In this document: positions 10,630 through 24,800 of the stretch, piece after piece
Layout: the number at the start of each line of letters is the position of its first letter
Position numbering within the stretch: the first letter of the stretch is position 1
From: Eunapius fragilis
Taxonomy: Eukaryota > Porifera > Demospongiae > Spongillida > Spongillidae
Assembly: GCA_963681505.1 (NCBI GenBank)
Contig: OY811976.1
Coordinates: forward strand, 1,872,916-1,936,915
Direction: 5' to 3'
Length of the DNA: 64,000 nucleotides
The notes under the pieces: generated by a model
Told to the model about the DNA's origin: nothing
Database searches by the model: none
Seen by the model: the letters and a program-made list of their open reading frames with translations, nothing else
Translations under genes and position numbers: made by a program

Positions 10630-13600
10630 CGCCATCACGAAAAAACAGTTCGAGAAAAAAACTGTGGACTGAGGAGTTATATCTGCCTACCTTAAAGATA
10701 ATGGCATGGACGGCAGTGTCTGCATAAAATTTGAAGGTAGATAAAGCTACTCTGCTGTACAAATTCATGCTTAGACAGTTGCCAAGGGGCTTGTTCGATA
10801 TGTTTGGTGTGTAATTTTATTTTATAAGCTTGCTATAACTATGATTATGCAGACGAGAATATAGATGGGCTATCTTCTCAGGAATTTAATGACCAGGAAT
10901 TGAGAACACTGGGACAAAGGATTGGCGTCATTAAGAAGCTGCACCGGTTGAAGCGCTCGGTAAGCGTGTAAGCGTTAGTTACATGGTACAACTATAGTCA
11001 ATGTCAGTTTAGTATTTACAGGACTAAAGAATAAACGCGTCGTTTGCACGCAGCCAGAAACGGCTCGCGATCCGTGTATATAAGGTTGGAAAGTGTAATC
11101 GGTTGGTTTGAAATGAGTTATACGCCCAAGCGAAACCAACTAACCTAACCTTACTAAGTACCGCTCAGTTAAGCTTATTATTTTACCTTCTAGTTTCTGT
11201 CATAGTGTTGAATCAAGCGTTTACAACGACGTTAAATATTTACGTGGAATTTATGCACGAAGTACACGATAGTAAGAGAATGTGAAATTGAAGTATAGCC
11301 CAAGTTCTTGATTGCAACTTACAGAGCACATTACCCACTTGATCAAAGTTAATGTCATTGCACAGTACACATTACTGTTTAGTACATACACAACTGTTTA
11401 CTATGAAGGCAATCTTCATAGACCTCACAGTTCTACGTGTTTGCAGGGTAGACCGTGTTTTATTGCCTGCAAAGGTAGTCAAATCAGTCTATCCACAGTG
11501 GTGTAGGTCATTAGCTCCATATGTGTGACCATAGCCACCAGTGATGTGTTGGTGAGGTAGTCACAACAGTCATTGGCTCCAAGGTGTCGTAACCATGGCA
11601 TCCACAGTGATATATATCAGAGAGGTAACTAAGCCTGTATAGTAACCATAGCAACCCACATGTCACTGCTCAATGTGTGGCAACCATGGCAACCCACATT
11701 TTTCAGTTTCTACGCAATAACTGTGCCACACCTGCATTCTTAATACGGTTTAAGGTACTTAAACTGAGTTAACTAACTGCCTGCTGCATATCATTAATGA
11801 TGTAATGGTTGGTTATAGTGTGCATGTGCAAGGCTTGGGCGTGTGCATTAGTACGTTCAGCTGCCAGTGAGATTTTCTTTTTTTTTAAACTCCCTTTTCT
11901 CTATGGATGATGTGAATTCTGGGCAGGATATGGCACGGTGCAAGTGGGTGGTGCCATATCAACTCACCAAACACTATGCCGCACATGCGTGCCAGTTACA
12001 CCTCAAACCTTGGCCAACGGGTTCAGTCCGGACGTGCAATAATAAAGAGGTTAATTGTTAAAATACCACACATTCTGTACCACTCAACACGTCTCTTTGC
12101 CACAACTTCATTTTATGCACGCAATATGTACCTCGCCCTTATTGCATAATAAGGAATACTTCAACTTTCTCAATAGTATTCACATGGGCATCTCCATTCT
12201 CATTATTAGTGACTTCAAGTGTCAGTTATGACTCACGCTTACTATATCCGTGTCAACATATTAATCACAAGTGTGCTTGCCTTATTGTATCTATAAATAG
12301 TTGTAACTGTTACTGAAGTTGTTTGTGATTATCAGCTTCAAGTCACACTGATGAGCTGCATGCTACTGATTCCCTAGTACACATAGAATAGTAAATAAAT
12401 TGTGTTCTCTAATTACAATTTATGCTTTACAAGTAGTCAAAGAGATGAGGAAGCTGTGTAAGCGACCATTTCTAATAGGAATGTGAGAGAGTTTGTATAG
12501 GAGCAAAGTACATATTTGGCACCTTTGTATTGCTATTCCATTTTCAGGCCCACTAAATTGGCTGTTGACTTTTTCTAGGCTAGCATCTGAAGGAGGAACA
12601 TTGCTTCAAGGGTGTCTGGATTCTATACATAATGTGTGGTCAAATTTCTTCTATTTTGCAGCTTGAGTCTGAGCTGGACCTGATAACAGACAATAAAGAC
12701 TTGATTAAGAAGGCTATGGAGAAGTGGAGGAAAATTGTTCCAGCTGTCCTTAAATTCTCTGAATCTTTGACAGGAATGTCAGCGATACGTTGAAGGCAAA
12801 TAGAGATGTTCACAATTTACAATTTTGCATGTTGTTTGATGTGTTTGCTCACATGTATGGACCACTGTTTGCCTTTATGGACCATCAGCATAGTTGCAGT
12901 GTGAACGTGTATTTATGTTTACATACACTAACCAGTTCTTATTTTTGTAGATGATGAGGAGGATGACCTCTGCGACTTCACTCTACTGGTAAAACATCTT
13001 GGAATAGAAAGACACAAAATTCAAGGAAGATCCTATTGCCTTAAGTAGCATTTGAGAAATGCAAGGTATAGGTATTGCACATGTACATAATACCTCATTG
13101 TAATTGTGAAGCGTAATCTAGAATGTCGTATACCTATGCACGATTGTGTTAAATAATGTACCAGGTGTCTTCCTACATGGGGTACATTTGTCTACCATGG
13201 TGTGCAGAAAATGAATTTTTTTACAGTTTAAATTCCTTTTAAATTTGATGGTGCATGCATGCTTGTTGTATAGGTCCTTTGGAGCTTGGCCCAAAATTAC
13301 TAAGCAACAATTATTTTCTCTAGTCCCAATTCAGGGCACAAAGTGAAGCAATTCAATATGCTCTTCTGCATATCTCAATCGTTGCTTCACTTGACGCTCT
13401 GACTTGTGACCAGAGAAAAATAAGTATAGCTTGTACAAGAGGGGGGGGGGGGGGGACAAAGAAATCTGTATGGACCCCATCCTCCAATACTGTAGAGCTT
13501 GAAGAGAGGATTACAAATCTGCTTTTAAAATAAAAATCTGATTTAAGAGAAAAAACATATGAGAGATTTCAAAACGAGGGCGTAGGGGGTACCACCCTAC

Positions 13601-14553
13601 GCCCCCTACATTTTCTATCTTTTTTGTTTCGCTTCAGATTCACATGGGATTGACATTGATCGATTCACCGAAGTGAAAGTAGCTTGTTAGGACCGAAGTA
13701 CAACGTGTAAACCCTCGCTAAAACCTTGAGCATGTTTTAACCCAGTAATTAAACCTACCACATGTATCTCGGAAACGGCCGGTTAAAACGTTAACTACAT
13801 CGCTCTAGATTTTAGCGAGGGTCTAAAAATTGTACTTGGGTGCTAATGAGTTACTTTCACTGCGAGGAATCGATCGGTGTGACTCCCATGTGAATCTGAA
13901 GCGAAACAAAAAAGCGATAAAATGTATGGGGCGTAGGGTGGTACCCCCTACGCCCTTGTTTTTAAATCCCTTGTATGTTTTTTCTCTTAAGTCAGATTTT
14001 TATTTTAAAAGCGGATTTGTAATCCTCTCTTCAAGCTCTACAGTATTGGACGATGGGGTTCATACAGATTTCTTTGCCCCCCCCCCTCGAGCTTGTATGG
14101 CAATTTCAGGCCAAGGTTTGGACCTGTACAACGAGCATGCACCATCAAATGTAAAAAAAAAAGATGTTAACTGGCAGAAGTTTATTTTCTGGACACCACA
14201 GTAGATAAATGTACCACCAGGAGGATGCCATTAGGCATCAATCGTCAGTTGGCAGCAACATTACTTTGTAACATGCAATTAGCACATTGAATGCAAGATT
14301 ACTTGCATTTGTCACACTCATATGAGTTCAGGGATCAAAGGGATTAATTAGTGCACAATTAGTTTAGGAACATATATGAGTCATTTTTTTGTTGACATAC
14401 ATGGAGATAAATTACCGTGTTATGGCAATGTAACAACGTGGCAGCGATGGTGTTATGGTTATCTTGATCATATTGTAGGTAACAGATAACCCTGATGAGC
14501 TTGTAGTGCATCGTGCTAAGATGACAGCCCCATGGTGTGTAGCATTTGGATAG
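10630..14553 (+). pseudogene. SAM- and BTB-like gene, decayed exons
   Basis: Five pieces join in phase. Exon 1 (about 10630-10736) gives KKLWTEEL, then a +1 shift, then ISAYLKDNGMDGSVCIKFE. Exon 2 (10853-10959) gives ENIDGLSSQEFNDQELRTLG and IKKLHRLKRS. Together these have the SAM pattern: W-T-E-E start, I-D-G and an L-x-x-L-G core. Exon 3 (12662-12773) is a charged linker with AMEKWRKIVPAVLKF. Exons 4 (12951-12988) and 5 (14479-14553) join as DDLCDFTLL + VTDNPDELVVHRAKM, the start of a BTB/POZ fold, then a stop. Damage: the exon-1 frameshift, a GA instead of GT donor after exon 3, and premature termination in the BTB part. A protein-interaction adaptor is inferred. Confidence 0.5.
13182..14215. 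mobile_element. MITE family G, long copy (about 1 kb inverted repeat)
   Basis: Arms of about 400 bp run inward from GTACATTTGTCTACCATGG on the left and its inverse on the right. Each holds a GGGGTACCACCCTACGCCCC-like block, a G- or C-tract (13441-13456; 14077-14088) and the AAATCTGATTTAAGAGAAA motif. The open frame at 13830-14204 lies wholly inside the right arm and is not a gene. It sits in the last intron of the decayed SAM/BTB gene. Confidence 0.7.
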
Positions 14554-15062
14554 CCTTTTACATCATCGTTGAAGGCATCATCTTGCGTGAAACATCAACA
14601 TTTGTCACGGGGATGTGCTTGTGGTTTGCTTCTCACTATGTATTCAATTTAAAGCATAGCAAGTCCCTTTAAGAGGTTTGTCTATTTCTTCAAGAATTTG
14701 TGTCCAAGCTTCCTCAAGAAACAAAAAAACTGCAACATATCTGACTACAAGCAGCGACACAATGAAATATGTGACTGACTGACTGACTTTACTATATGTA
14801 CTTTATGCTGCTGCTTTTGTGCTTGATTATTTGATTTGCATACTTGTCTGATGTAATATTATGCTGTGCATGTGGTTTAAATATAGAAGCTAAAACAATT
14901 TACTCGACAGTAAATTTGTCAAAATGGGTACTTTAAATAAATCAAATCAATGAATTATCGATTAATCGATGGGACCAAAGTTAAACCAGCACAACCACGG
15001 GCTTTGCCACATGGCAAGAAAGATGGTTCGCGGCGTACCCCTAAGAATGTCGCCTTGTTGGT

Positions 15063-15404
15063 AGTGTCCAGCAAATCACCCTTCTGGATAGTGTTTAAAG
15101 TTTTAATAATTTCAGTGAACTCCAAAGAGTTTCTAGCAAATGGTCCTTACGCATCTAAAATTGGGCAATCCATCGTAAAGTTATAGGGTACTGAATTTAT
15201 AATTAGCCGTACATTTCAATTACTTTCTTTTGCTTGTCCTGTAAAATTCGATAGTATCATAGAGGTGATTTTGCTTTTTTTAAATTTTAAAATCAAAACA
15301 AATACATATACAAGATATACTAACATACATTAGGGCAAACAAATAAGACATTAATCATTTCTGCCTGCTGAGCAGACAGATCAATGGTGATTTTGCTGGA
15401 CACT
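15063..15404. mobile_element. MITE with AGTGTCCAGC ends
   Basis: Inverted termini AGTGTCCAGCAAATCACC and GGTGATTTTGCTGGACACT bound 342 bp. A related shorter element is at 27382-27526. The segment 15290-15375 recurs at 30124-30210. Confidence 0.65.
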
Positions 15405-17160
15405 GTTCCAAATATAATAAAGTTACTGTAAGTATCACCATGCACACAACGAAGAGATGAATCTCTCCATTGTTCGCTTTCGTCCGCTTATTGTTTTCTC
15501 GCGCCCAGCATTATTGTATAGATGTAAGACGGACGTGCGTGACGCCGCTTGCAACTCCTCAATAAAATATCAACCGGTCGGTTGTAGTCGCTTAATATTT
15601 TAACAACCGGTAGATCAGATATTTTTCATGACGCCTGTTAACTCAATTATTCGTTATGCAGCTTGAAACAAAAGCCAAGTTTATTTCGGATTCGGATTCG
15701 GCGGGTGATATATGAAAATATAAATGATTTCATATCGGGGGCTGGTGCATGTGTCACTGAATTGTTGTGCATGTTACACGTAAAGGAATTCCTCTCATAG
15801 CACCGCGCTATTGCTGTATAGAGCACAGTTAGGACGCAATGACCTTTGTAAAATACTTCTGGTACTCCAGACATGACATCTCCTCCTTCGTATGGTTAAG
15901 TGTGCATGGTAACTAAATGCGGCTCAGTCGTTGTGGTTACCTCAGTTCAGTGCTCATTATGAAGGTATAGGTTTTCTGTCTTTATCCCCCGGGGTCCACT
16001 TTAGAGAAACATGAAATAAACTTGGTGATAAATCTGTTAGATCATAATGGTAAACCTTCAGGTTGTCAGTATATCGAAGCAACCACCATTTAAAAATATG
16101 TCAGAGCTGCGAAATGATCACGACACTGGAAGCTGCCCTGGGCTGTTGTTGTACATATTGTCCTGTTCCGTACACCGCGTGAATTGAAGGACTCCTATAG
16201 ATGTGCATGCATGGAAATAGAAATCAGTCACCTATACAGTACAATGTGGTGTTGTAGTGATTCTTGTTATTGTTATAATTTGCAACGTAAAAATAAAAAT
16301 AAAAATAAAAACAAAAGGAATGTACCAATCACACCGTTTTTCCCAGCTGCTTTTGTTTTGGAGATGTGGACTGAGTAAAGTAGTTTGCTGCATCCCAAAG
16401 GAAAGTTGCACAGAACTATAACATGCATACAATACAAGTAAATATTAAGTTCGGAGCAATCCACTTTTTTTCTACTATACACTGAGGTGGGTTATCAATG
16501 CAGATAAAGGACAGGACCCCAGCTAGCAGTAGTGTATAAACGAGTGACAATGGAGATGGGAAGCAGTTGTATCAGGCACCAGAACTTGAAAGGACACCCA
16601 GCCCTGCAAATACATCAGGCATCCTAATATTACTTAACTACAATCAAACATCACCCTAAGTGAAAAACCTTCACAGTTTGTGCACTATCAATAGAATTAC
16701 TTAAATGCAGAACACGTACAATACCTCAAACAACACAGCATGCAGTCCCATCAGTTAAAGTCACAATGGGAGCAACAACAGCAACCAAATTTAAAAAAAA
16801 AAACCTGGGGCTCACTCCAGTGCCTCCTATGAAGTAGCTCCCTAGCTAGCTGGATACTAACACATTTATTCAACTATACACTTACGTACATTTGGAAACT
16901 TAAGCTTTGACATTTGATAGATTTAAGCCAAAAAATGGAAATGAAAGTCAATAAAGTATACGATAACTTATTTGGATAAAGAATGTATGCATTGTAATAA
17001 ATTAACATGCATGCCTTGGATTGGACAAGCATGAAAATGGAGAGAATAGATCTATGAAGGAAAAGGTGTTCTTTACCTCTTGACTTCTGGCCATGTGTAG
17101 TGCACGCAGCAGCACGTAAAATAATATCCCACAGTGCGATCGCGCGTGACTTTGAATGTT
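15405..17160. other. Unique DNA, no gene recognised
   Basis: Contains a short (AAAAAT)n run at 16287-16318 and no convincing exon. The minus-strand frame at 16874-17203 ends in a hairpin and has no family resemblance. Confidence 0.45.
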
Positions 17161-17203
17161 TTGCCGCAAGATGTGCAAATGGCTTTTGACCATCTTGCGG
17201 CAA
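17160..17203. repeat. Hairpin, 13-bp arms
   Basis: TTGCCGCAAGATG and its perfect inverse are separated by about 17 bp. Confidence 0.7.
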
Positions 17204-17372
17204 CCATGTATGAGTATTTGCAAGCTAACACTCATATGTGGTTGCATTACTTAAAAGTATAATATATCATGGAGAGGCAAGATAATAAGATGTGCAACGA
17301 TTATCCATCTAATACTATAATCTCCAACGTATAGGCCTACGTACGTACGTCCGCGTAACTCATTTATATACA

Positions 17373-17416
17373 CCTATTGGTTGCTAGGTATGTACGCGTA
17401 CCTAGCAACCAATAGG
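17373..17416. repeat. Hairpin, perfect 18-bp arms
   Basis: CCTATTGGTTGCTAGGTA (17373-17390) and its exact inverse (17399-17416) with an 8-bp loop. The arms contain CCAAT-type pentamers (CCAATAGG), so a promoter element or the core of a small MITE are both possible. Confidence 0.7.
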
Positions 17417-17699
17417 AACGACCACCTCCCACAAAGGTGCATAGCAACACGTACTTAGCGACCATGCAATGCCTGTACAGGTAATAATGTCATCACATGC
17501 AGAAAGAATAAAAGCAACGCTATTGTGGTTCACTCTCAAGTCTCATCGTACAGGCCGAGAACATGAAGTTACCATCTGGCATAATATAATGTAATATTTG
17601 TATTGCGCGGGCATGTTATAGAGGTTGCGTAGTAACCGTATGTTAGAACAGGTGGTAGATTATGTATGCAACATTTGGTAAAAAGAGGAGCTAGGAGGT

Positions 17700-18764
17700 A
17701 GACCAACTGTTCATCTGGCAAAATGAATGGCGAGACGAATAACAGCGAGACGAATAATCAACCCGTGATTTTTCACGGGGACACGCTAGTTAAATTATAG
17801 TATTAAATTACAGTATTGTATTAATACAATAAAACAAAACAAGGAAATACATGTAGACTAAATTTAAAATGGTGAAATAAACGCTGTAATCAAATACGTT
17901 GCATGGTATCTCATCGCCAGTGCATCTCGGAATTCTGTTGCAAACATAGTGATGGAAATACTGTTAATGTTACCATCATCAGCGTAATTAACGCTTGCTT
18001 CTTCTCAGTGCATGTGCATCACGTTGGAGTATTGTCTGGTCTAGTCGTGATGTTGAACGTTATACAGTGCATTTTATATATCAAAATTTTTATCCAGTAC
18101 AGAAAAAAATCCTTCACTTCGATTGCTGCATCTATAACTAAACTTGTCACAGTTCTTGAAAAGGAAAGGCACATGACTGTGGTAAACGCTAATATTTTAA
18201 TAACGTAGGCCTATAAATTTCATTTTTCCTTTTCAGTCAGAAAGCCTAGCTTGTTTCCTTGCTTTCTACACCACTATAGTCCTCCATTCCTATATGCCGC
18301 AAAATTTCTTGTAGAAAATGTATTTGCTACTTGTTTATTTATTTATTTAGTTTCTACTTCATTGCTTGCTACTTATGTAGTCAATAATCACCATTGAAGT
18401 AATAACTGAATTAATTGTCTCAATACTGATAGATCTTTTGTTTACTTGCATGCATTCTGCTTACAGACAATTCATCTAATCAGATGACACATGTACAAGT
18501 GGTTATTAAATAGGTATTGCGATGTGTAGACCATGCACACCGCCTACTGTTGATCAAAGATGGATGCGCTTTTTCTAAAAATCGGTTTTGCGATATAATT
18601 TCTTACGCGGCAAGAGTTGCCCTTCTATAGCTTGTCCCGGAAAGTGGCACAAAGTAAGTTCCACGCCTTAACTATGACATTCATAAACGTAATTGATTCA
18701 TAACCACTTTCAAGAGTTTAATTATTTATATCTCTCGTGCATTAAGGCGTTTCCAATTGGCGGA
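17700..18764. other. Upstream region of receptor gene 1, with repeat relics
   Basis: Contains a hairpin at 17762-17779 (CCCGTGA-TTTT-TCACGGG) with flanking GCGAGACGAATAA direct repeats, and one diverged arm of foldback family F at about 18235-18345. No other exon is supported. Confidence 0.4.
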
Positions 18765-18822
18765 ATGATGCTCCTGCTTTGTCCGGTTATCTGCTCATTT
18801 GTGATACTACCATGTTACAGCG
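18765..18822 (+). CDS. Receptor gene 1 exon 1: signal peptide
   Basis: Starts with two adjacent ATGs and reads MMLLLCPVICSFVILPCYS, a typical hydrophobic secretion signal, then a GGTAAGC donor in phase 1. The upstream in-frame ATG at 18693 would add a non-hydrophobic leader, so the internal start is preferred. Confidence 0.65.
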
Positions 18823-21800
18823 GTAAGCTAGTACCCTCGCTCCGAGCGATAGGTTCTAATAGAGTATGGACCTGTGTGGTACCATTATGTTCTGTATGCT
18901 TGCACTTATAAACTGGCCATGTTGGGATGCTTTGCCAGTCTGCATATACTGATGATAATGCCTCAGCCTGCATGGCTCAGTGTGTGCTCATTTACACACA
19001 ACATGCTCATGAACGTGCCGCGGGAAGTGCATGCCTTGAGTTACGTCAAATCTAATTCAATCATATTTAATCAACGCATGATTTGACGAGTGCGTTTGAT
19101 TTGCGCTTGAGTTTACAATCAAATCAATAAATGAATTGGGCGCGTTTTTTTCCACTGTGTATTCTGCAGGCTAGCTAGCGATACATCGTCCCGCTCCAGA
19201 TATGCAAAGTACTTAATTTCTACTCATGGCATGGCTTTATATTAAATTACATTTACGACATAACCTATCTCTCAGCATTTATCCAGACTCCCGTCAACGC
19301 CACAGTGTGTTTGGGATCTACTGCACAGTTTGTGTGTTCAGCTACTGATGTGAAATCTATCTACTATAATGTGGACTACATGCCCTTCTCAGCTGTGGCA
19401 TCTCGTGGAATCAATGTATCTATTCCAACATATAGCGGAAATATCAAAATACTCAACCTTGCTGTTATGGGTGCAGTGGTTAACAATAACTCTCTGATAA
19501 CATGTGTGGCTCTAATGTCAAATGGAACTATCAATAGTTCAGCATATCTGAGCATACAAGGTCAGTCTACCAGTATATGATATGTACTCATACAGTATGT
19601 TGACTGAAGGGTATGTATTGTGACCCTTTGACCCCGTCCATCAGGCCCTCCATCTGCTCCTACTGATATCAACATTACTACATACAATGCTACTGCCACC
19701 AAACTGGCCTGGGGACTACGCCCTGGTACCCAGTCCCCATCCCTCCTCTCCTATGCTGTGGTGATCAGGAATGGAAGTGGAGCACCAGTGTATAATGAGA
19801 TAGTGAGGGAGCCACAGGTGACCATTTCCTCCCCAGACCCATGTGACCATTATGAGGCAACTGTTACCCCAATGTGTGGAAGTACAAGAGGTGTTCAGAC
19901 CAGCCCAGTGAAGATGGGAGGTGAGTGATTTATATATTACACATCATTACTCTCTAAGTAAAAAACCAATAACCACTGGCTGCAATCAATGCATACTTGA
20001 CCACCTTCAGATCCCCCCTCACCCATATCACGTGACCAAGTCCACACCTCCCTTGTGTATCCTCTGTCTCCACGTGATGATGTGACTGTGAACATCAGTC
20101 TGCTGGTAAGTACATAATGATGTTTTTAGAAATGAAGATTATTATCGGAAGTCTCACTAGAGATAGGTTTTGACCCCGACTATGGATTTAATTAAAATCC
20201 CACGACCCTACCGTAGATTCGCTCCCGACGATCGGATCGTCTAACTTCTTGCGACAATCGATCTAGAAGTTAAAACTGAGTAGTTTTGTTTTTGTTTCAC
20301 GTCATAGAACCGCGTGGTTGTCGAGAACGAAAAATACTGCTGTCCTCGTTCCCCTTCCAAAATTAATGGGCGGGTCGTCTTCTGCTTCTTCTGATTCTTG
20401 GGAACTCATAACTCGGGACAGGAACACTTTTAAGCAATGAAAAATGCACCAATAGCTTTAGAATTCGCTGTAGGACTCGCTTTGATGCACAAAAACCTAA
20501 AAGCCTATATACGGTCTTATCAAGTCTAATTAAGCAAAAGTACCTAGAAAATTTTCACAATACGTCTGGATTGAATTAAATCAGTTAAATGAAAGGGGGG
20601 AAACACGCGATGCAACAGTGATTTGGGTGTTAAAAAAATTAAGGAAACAAGTAAATAAAAACATTCTCTCTGAGAAAGTTGGTGGAATATAGGTTTTGCA
20701 GGCAAATAGTATACTGGTGTAAAAAGCAAGGAAACAAGTTTTATCAGAAGGGAAAATGTAATAGTCCTATATTTAGCACAGAAACAGCATATGCCTTAGT
20801 CGAAGTGTGCTATATATAGGACTATTATATTTTCCCTTCTGATAAAACTTGTTTCCTTGCTTTTACTATTTGCCTGCAAAACCTATATCCCACCAACTTT
20901 CTCAGAGAGAATGTTTTTATTTTCCTTGTAGAAATAGATAACTGATGAGATGATTAAATGTAATCAATTATCTAACCAAAGGACCAGTCAAACATTGTGC
21001 TGTGGTCTGTGCCGATCTCAATTAATTAATTGATTTAATTTAATTCTACCAATGGATGCATTGTATTCTCAACACTATTTTCTTAGACCTCTCCAAAGGT
21101 GTGCTCCTACAAGATGGTGGCTATAGCTGGATATGAGGTGTTCTCATTTCCACCTGTGAAGCCACTCCCACCATCATATGGAGACACCTCCACCATCACT
21201 GTTTCCATACCTCCCAACAAACACCTCAATCTCACCATCATTGCATACAATGGTTATGGAAACACAAGTACTACTGTTGGCATAAGTGAGCCTATTCTGA
21301 ATACAAAGACCTGTTTGCATATTTAATCATGTGCACACATCCTTTCTTGGTAGGTACATTTGATGTTGTTGGTGTCTCTGTCAACACCTCATCTCCCACT
21401 GGACTGGTGTGTCTCTTCAACCCTGGGTCCCTGGCCAGAGGGTGTTTGGTGTATCTAACAGACACAGCCACAGGTGTAACATACTGCATGGTGGTTGTGA
21501 GATCAGTGGACACACCAGTGAACATGTCTTCATGTCCCTCCTCCCCCTCCTTCCCCAATGGTCCTCTGAGTACAGGAGTGTACTCTGTAGAGGTGTATGA
21601 CATTGAGAGTGATGGAGGTGTGTCATCAGTACCAGCATTGGCTGGAGAGGTGGTGACTGTGTATGGACCATCTATTACCTATGGACCATCCAGTACTGAT
21701 AGACCATCTAGTACCTATGGACTATGGACTACTTCATTTGATACATCAAGCCAATATGGACCCTCTGTTGGGCTTGGATCCACTACAAAATATGGACCTT

Positions 21801-24800
21801 CATCTGAGTTCAGTAAGTCTAGGCTATCAATATTTTAGAACGAATAAAACAGCATGAAATTAATAAATGCCTCTTTGCCAGACAGGCAGTTACCACTTAT
21901 AACTACATCCTCATGCATCAACCTACTCACAGTGTTTACAAGTAAATAAACTGTTATTGTTATGGCACAAGATATATCAGTTATCAGAAATTGCTCACAG
22001 GTATTAGCAAAATGAAAGCCAGAATTATAAATAGCATTTTTCGTCAACATTTGCACACCTCCCAACAAAATAAGGTGACATCCTGGACCCATGCAGCATG
22101 TTTGCAATAAAAGGAGAGAAAGTACTAATATGTGTATTCTACAGCTAAGCAAAGATGAAGTCATTGACTGACCTTAAATTAAAATATAATGTCCATAGTT
22201 GTACTTCTTTTTTTTTTTGGTTTGGGGGGGGGGGGGGGGGGTGGTGGGGGGAGGGGGGGGGGGAATGCATGATGGAATACGAGTTATTTAGCTTGCATGG
22301 AATACGGAATGTGCAGCCGTCCATGTCATATGACATGGACGGAGGCACCATTGGTCCCTATATATGGTTATTTTTTTGAGCGCTAGAGTGCATCGTTATA
22401 TGTTAAGTGGCTTGGGTTTTCTCTTTAGATAACTCGAGATAGAAGCAATTTCAAATGATCCCGTTAATACCAAAAGTTTAGGAATGACCCGCATTATTCT
22501 TCCTGCGTGGATCAGCAGTGTGCATGACGTTGAAATGACCATACTAATGCGCAAAAAAAATTTTTTTTTTTGTCAATAATTAATTTTGCTCATAATTTAC
22601 ATTTTGTTGTACTAATGGCCCCCTCTTACTTTGCTTACATGTACCATGACATAAGGTATCTATAATAAGTTTCACGTTTCTTGTCATATAGAGTTTATGA
22701 GAAGGTAGCGTGCATGTATAACTGAAACGTCTTTCCCTATACAGCCTTTGGCATTGGAGCAGTAGGAGGGGGAGGAGCCATATTGGTTGCTTCTGTAATG
22801 ATAATGGCACTTTTCATTATCAGAGTGAAGAAAATGAAAGTGAAACTAAAACAATCAGGTAATATGGTGTAATGCGACAGCAGATTAGTTAGGTCTCAGC
22901 AGAAACATAAGTACACATTTGATCTAGTTGGGCGTAGCCCGACCTTTGCGTTTTGGCGGAAGGTCGGGTATCAAGCCTATTCCTCGAGTGTGTGGCTTTT
23001 ATCACATACAGGGGGGACTCGCAAGTGGAGACTTTTCGCACCTCGCAGATGGAGAAAATACGTAACATTCATTGCACCTTTAACATAACTGTCAGTTGAT
23101 ACAGCCCTTCTGACTTCAGTACCGCTTATAGTATTCATTGGCTGTTGAATAACGTTGTGGCTTATTTATAGCGCTTCGTAATCCGCCCCCTTTCTCCAAC
23201 CATAAAAGATTTAGCTAGCTTCTCCACGCCCTGCCTACTTCTTACCTTCATTTCAAAGCTACGTGTACCTAATACCTGCATGCTCACTTCCAGTCATTTC
23301 AACCTTGCTTTGTTACCTTGGTGGGGGGATGGACACAACCTGAGTACCCAACCCAAAGTAGGAAACTTTGAATGATGCACTATCAGTACACTGTTACCTC
23401 AAGTGTTCACTTGCTTGATGATATACACGTGCACCTTAGTTGAGCATCTGGCCATGTAACAAGGAGTAGGTAGGCATACATTAATAAGGATGTACATGTA
23501 CCGACTAGGACATCAGTCTCCCTGCAAGGTTCAGAACATTGTCAATGATCTAAATTTTGGAAGGGAGGAGTGCAGTTATCCTAATCCCCACCATACCATG
23601 ATAACTCATCTTAGATCTGTCAGTAAACACACCATTTTCCGCTGTGCGACAAAAACAAAAGGTACAGTGTTTGGATTGATGCTTTTCTGTAAGCTCACAC
23701 CATCATGCATTTGCAAAATGTCGAGGGATATGGTTATGGTAATTTTTTATGACAAATGCGTGCGTACAATACATTGTAGCCGCAGCATTACATGTTAAAA
23801 ATGGTACTGGTTTATATATTTAGGACAGCTTTGCCAACCATTCATACAGAGAACACAGATCAATTGCGTTAAGGTCTCTGCTCTTTATAGGCAGATGGAC
23901 GTTGTGGACAAATGTCTGTGGAGCATGATCAAGTTAGGCTGGCTGCCACTGTTACAATACTTTTTGCATGCGTAGGATTCATACACACTAGTGCATAGCT
24001 CTATATAATGTAAAAGTGATTGCTACCAGCTATAAAGTCACGGAGGAGGCCTTTTTTTACGTACCCCAATATTGCCCTTACTAGTACCCTCTTGGTGGTG
24101 TGGGCCGGTAAACTCACCAGTTTAATAGCGTCGGGCGTTGATGCGTGTGCCTACTCGATACTACATGATTACCTTATCACTTGCTTATTTGTATTACCTG
24201 AATCAGCTGGTGACGTGTAGTTAAGCCTTTTGATTCCCCTATCGTATGCGCCACTCTGTGAAATCATAGAAAGTATTTATACGATGTTTTCCGCTATGGT
24301 GCTCGTTATTTCGAGTTTCACGTAATAGTGTCATGGAAAAAAAGATAAAGAAATTCCTCAGTGTTTCAGAACGATTGAAGTTGGTGGATGAAATCAAGCT
24401 TGGTAAGCCAGTTAAGGATGTGGCTAGGGATTTTGGTGTGAGCAAAGCTCAGGCGTACAAAGTATTCAAATCCAAAGACGACCTGATTAAATTAGTAGAC
24501 TCTGGCTCGGTCCCTCTTCAGTCGAAGATGGTAGTGAATAAATCAAAACATAAGGAGATCGACGAAGCCGTCTTTGAATGGTTTTGCTCCTTGCGAACAT
24601 TCAATGGTAACAGGAAACCCTTACCTGTATCTCGAGGATTGATACGTGCGAAAGCCATGTACGAGGCCAAGAAGAGAGGGATAGCTGGTTTTGTTGCGTC
24701 AAATGGCTGGATTAGCAACTGGCGATGGCGTTATGGGGTGTCCCGTTCTACGCGGCTTGTGGGAGAAGCGGGTGAGGTGGACATCAATATAGCTGATGAG

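Noticed and set aside
17903..18208. 101-codon frame with a hydrophobic segment upstream of receptor gene 1
   Set aside because: No splice sites or homology pattern; the hydrophobic stretch alone in AT-rich DNA is weak evidence.
23490..23798. 102-codon frame repeated in reverse at 26436-26696
   Set aside because: It lies in the inverted repeats of the Tigger-like element; conservation between copies reflects TIR identity, not coding selection.
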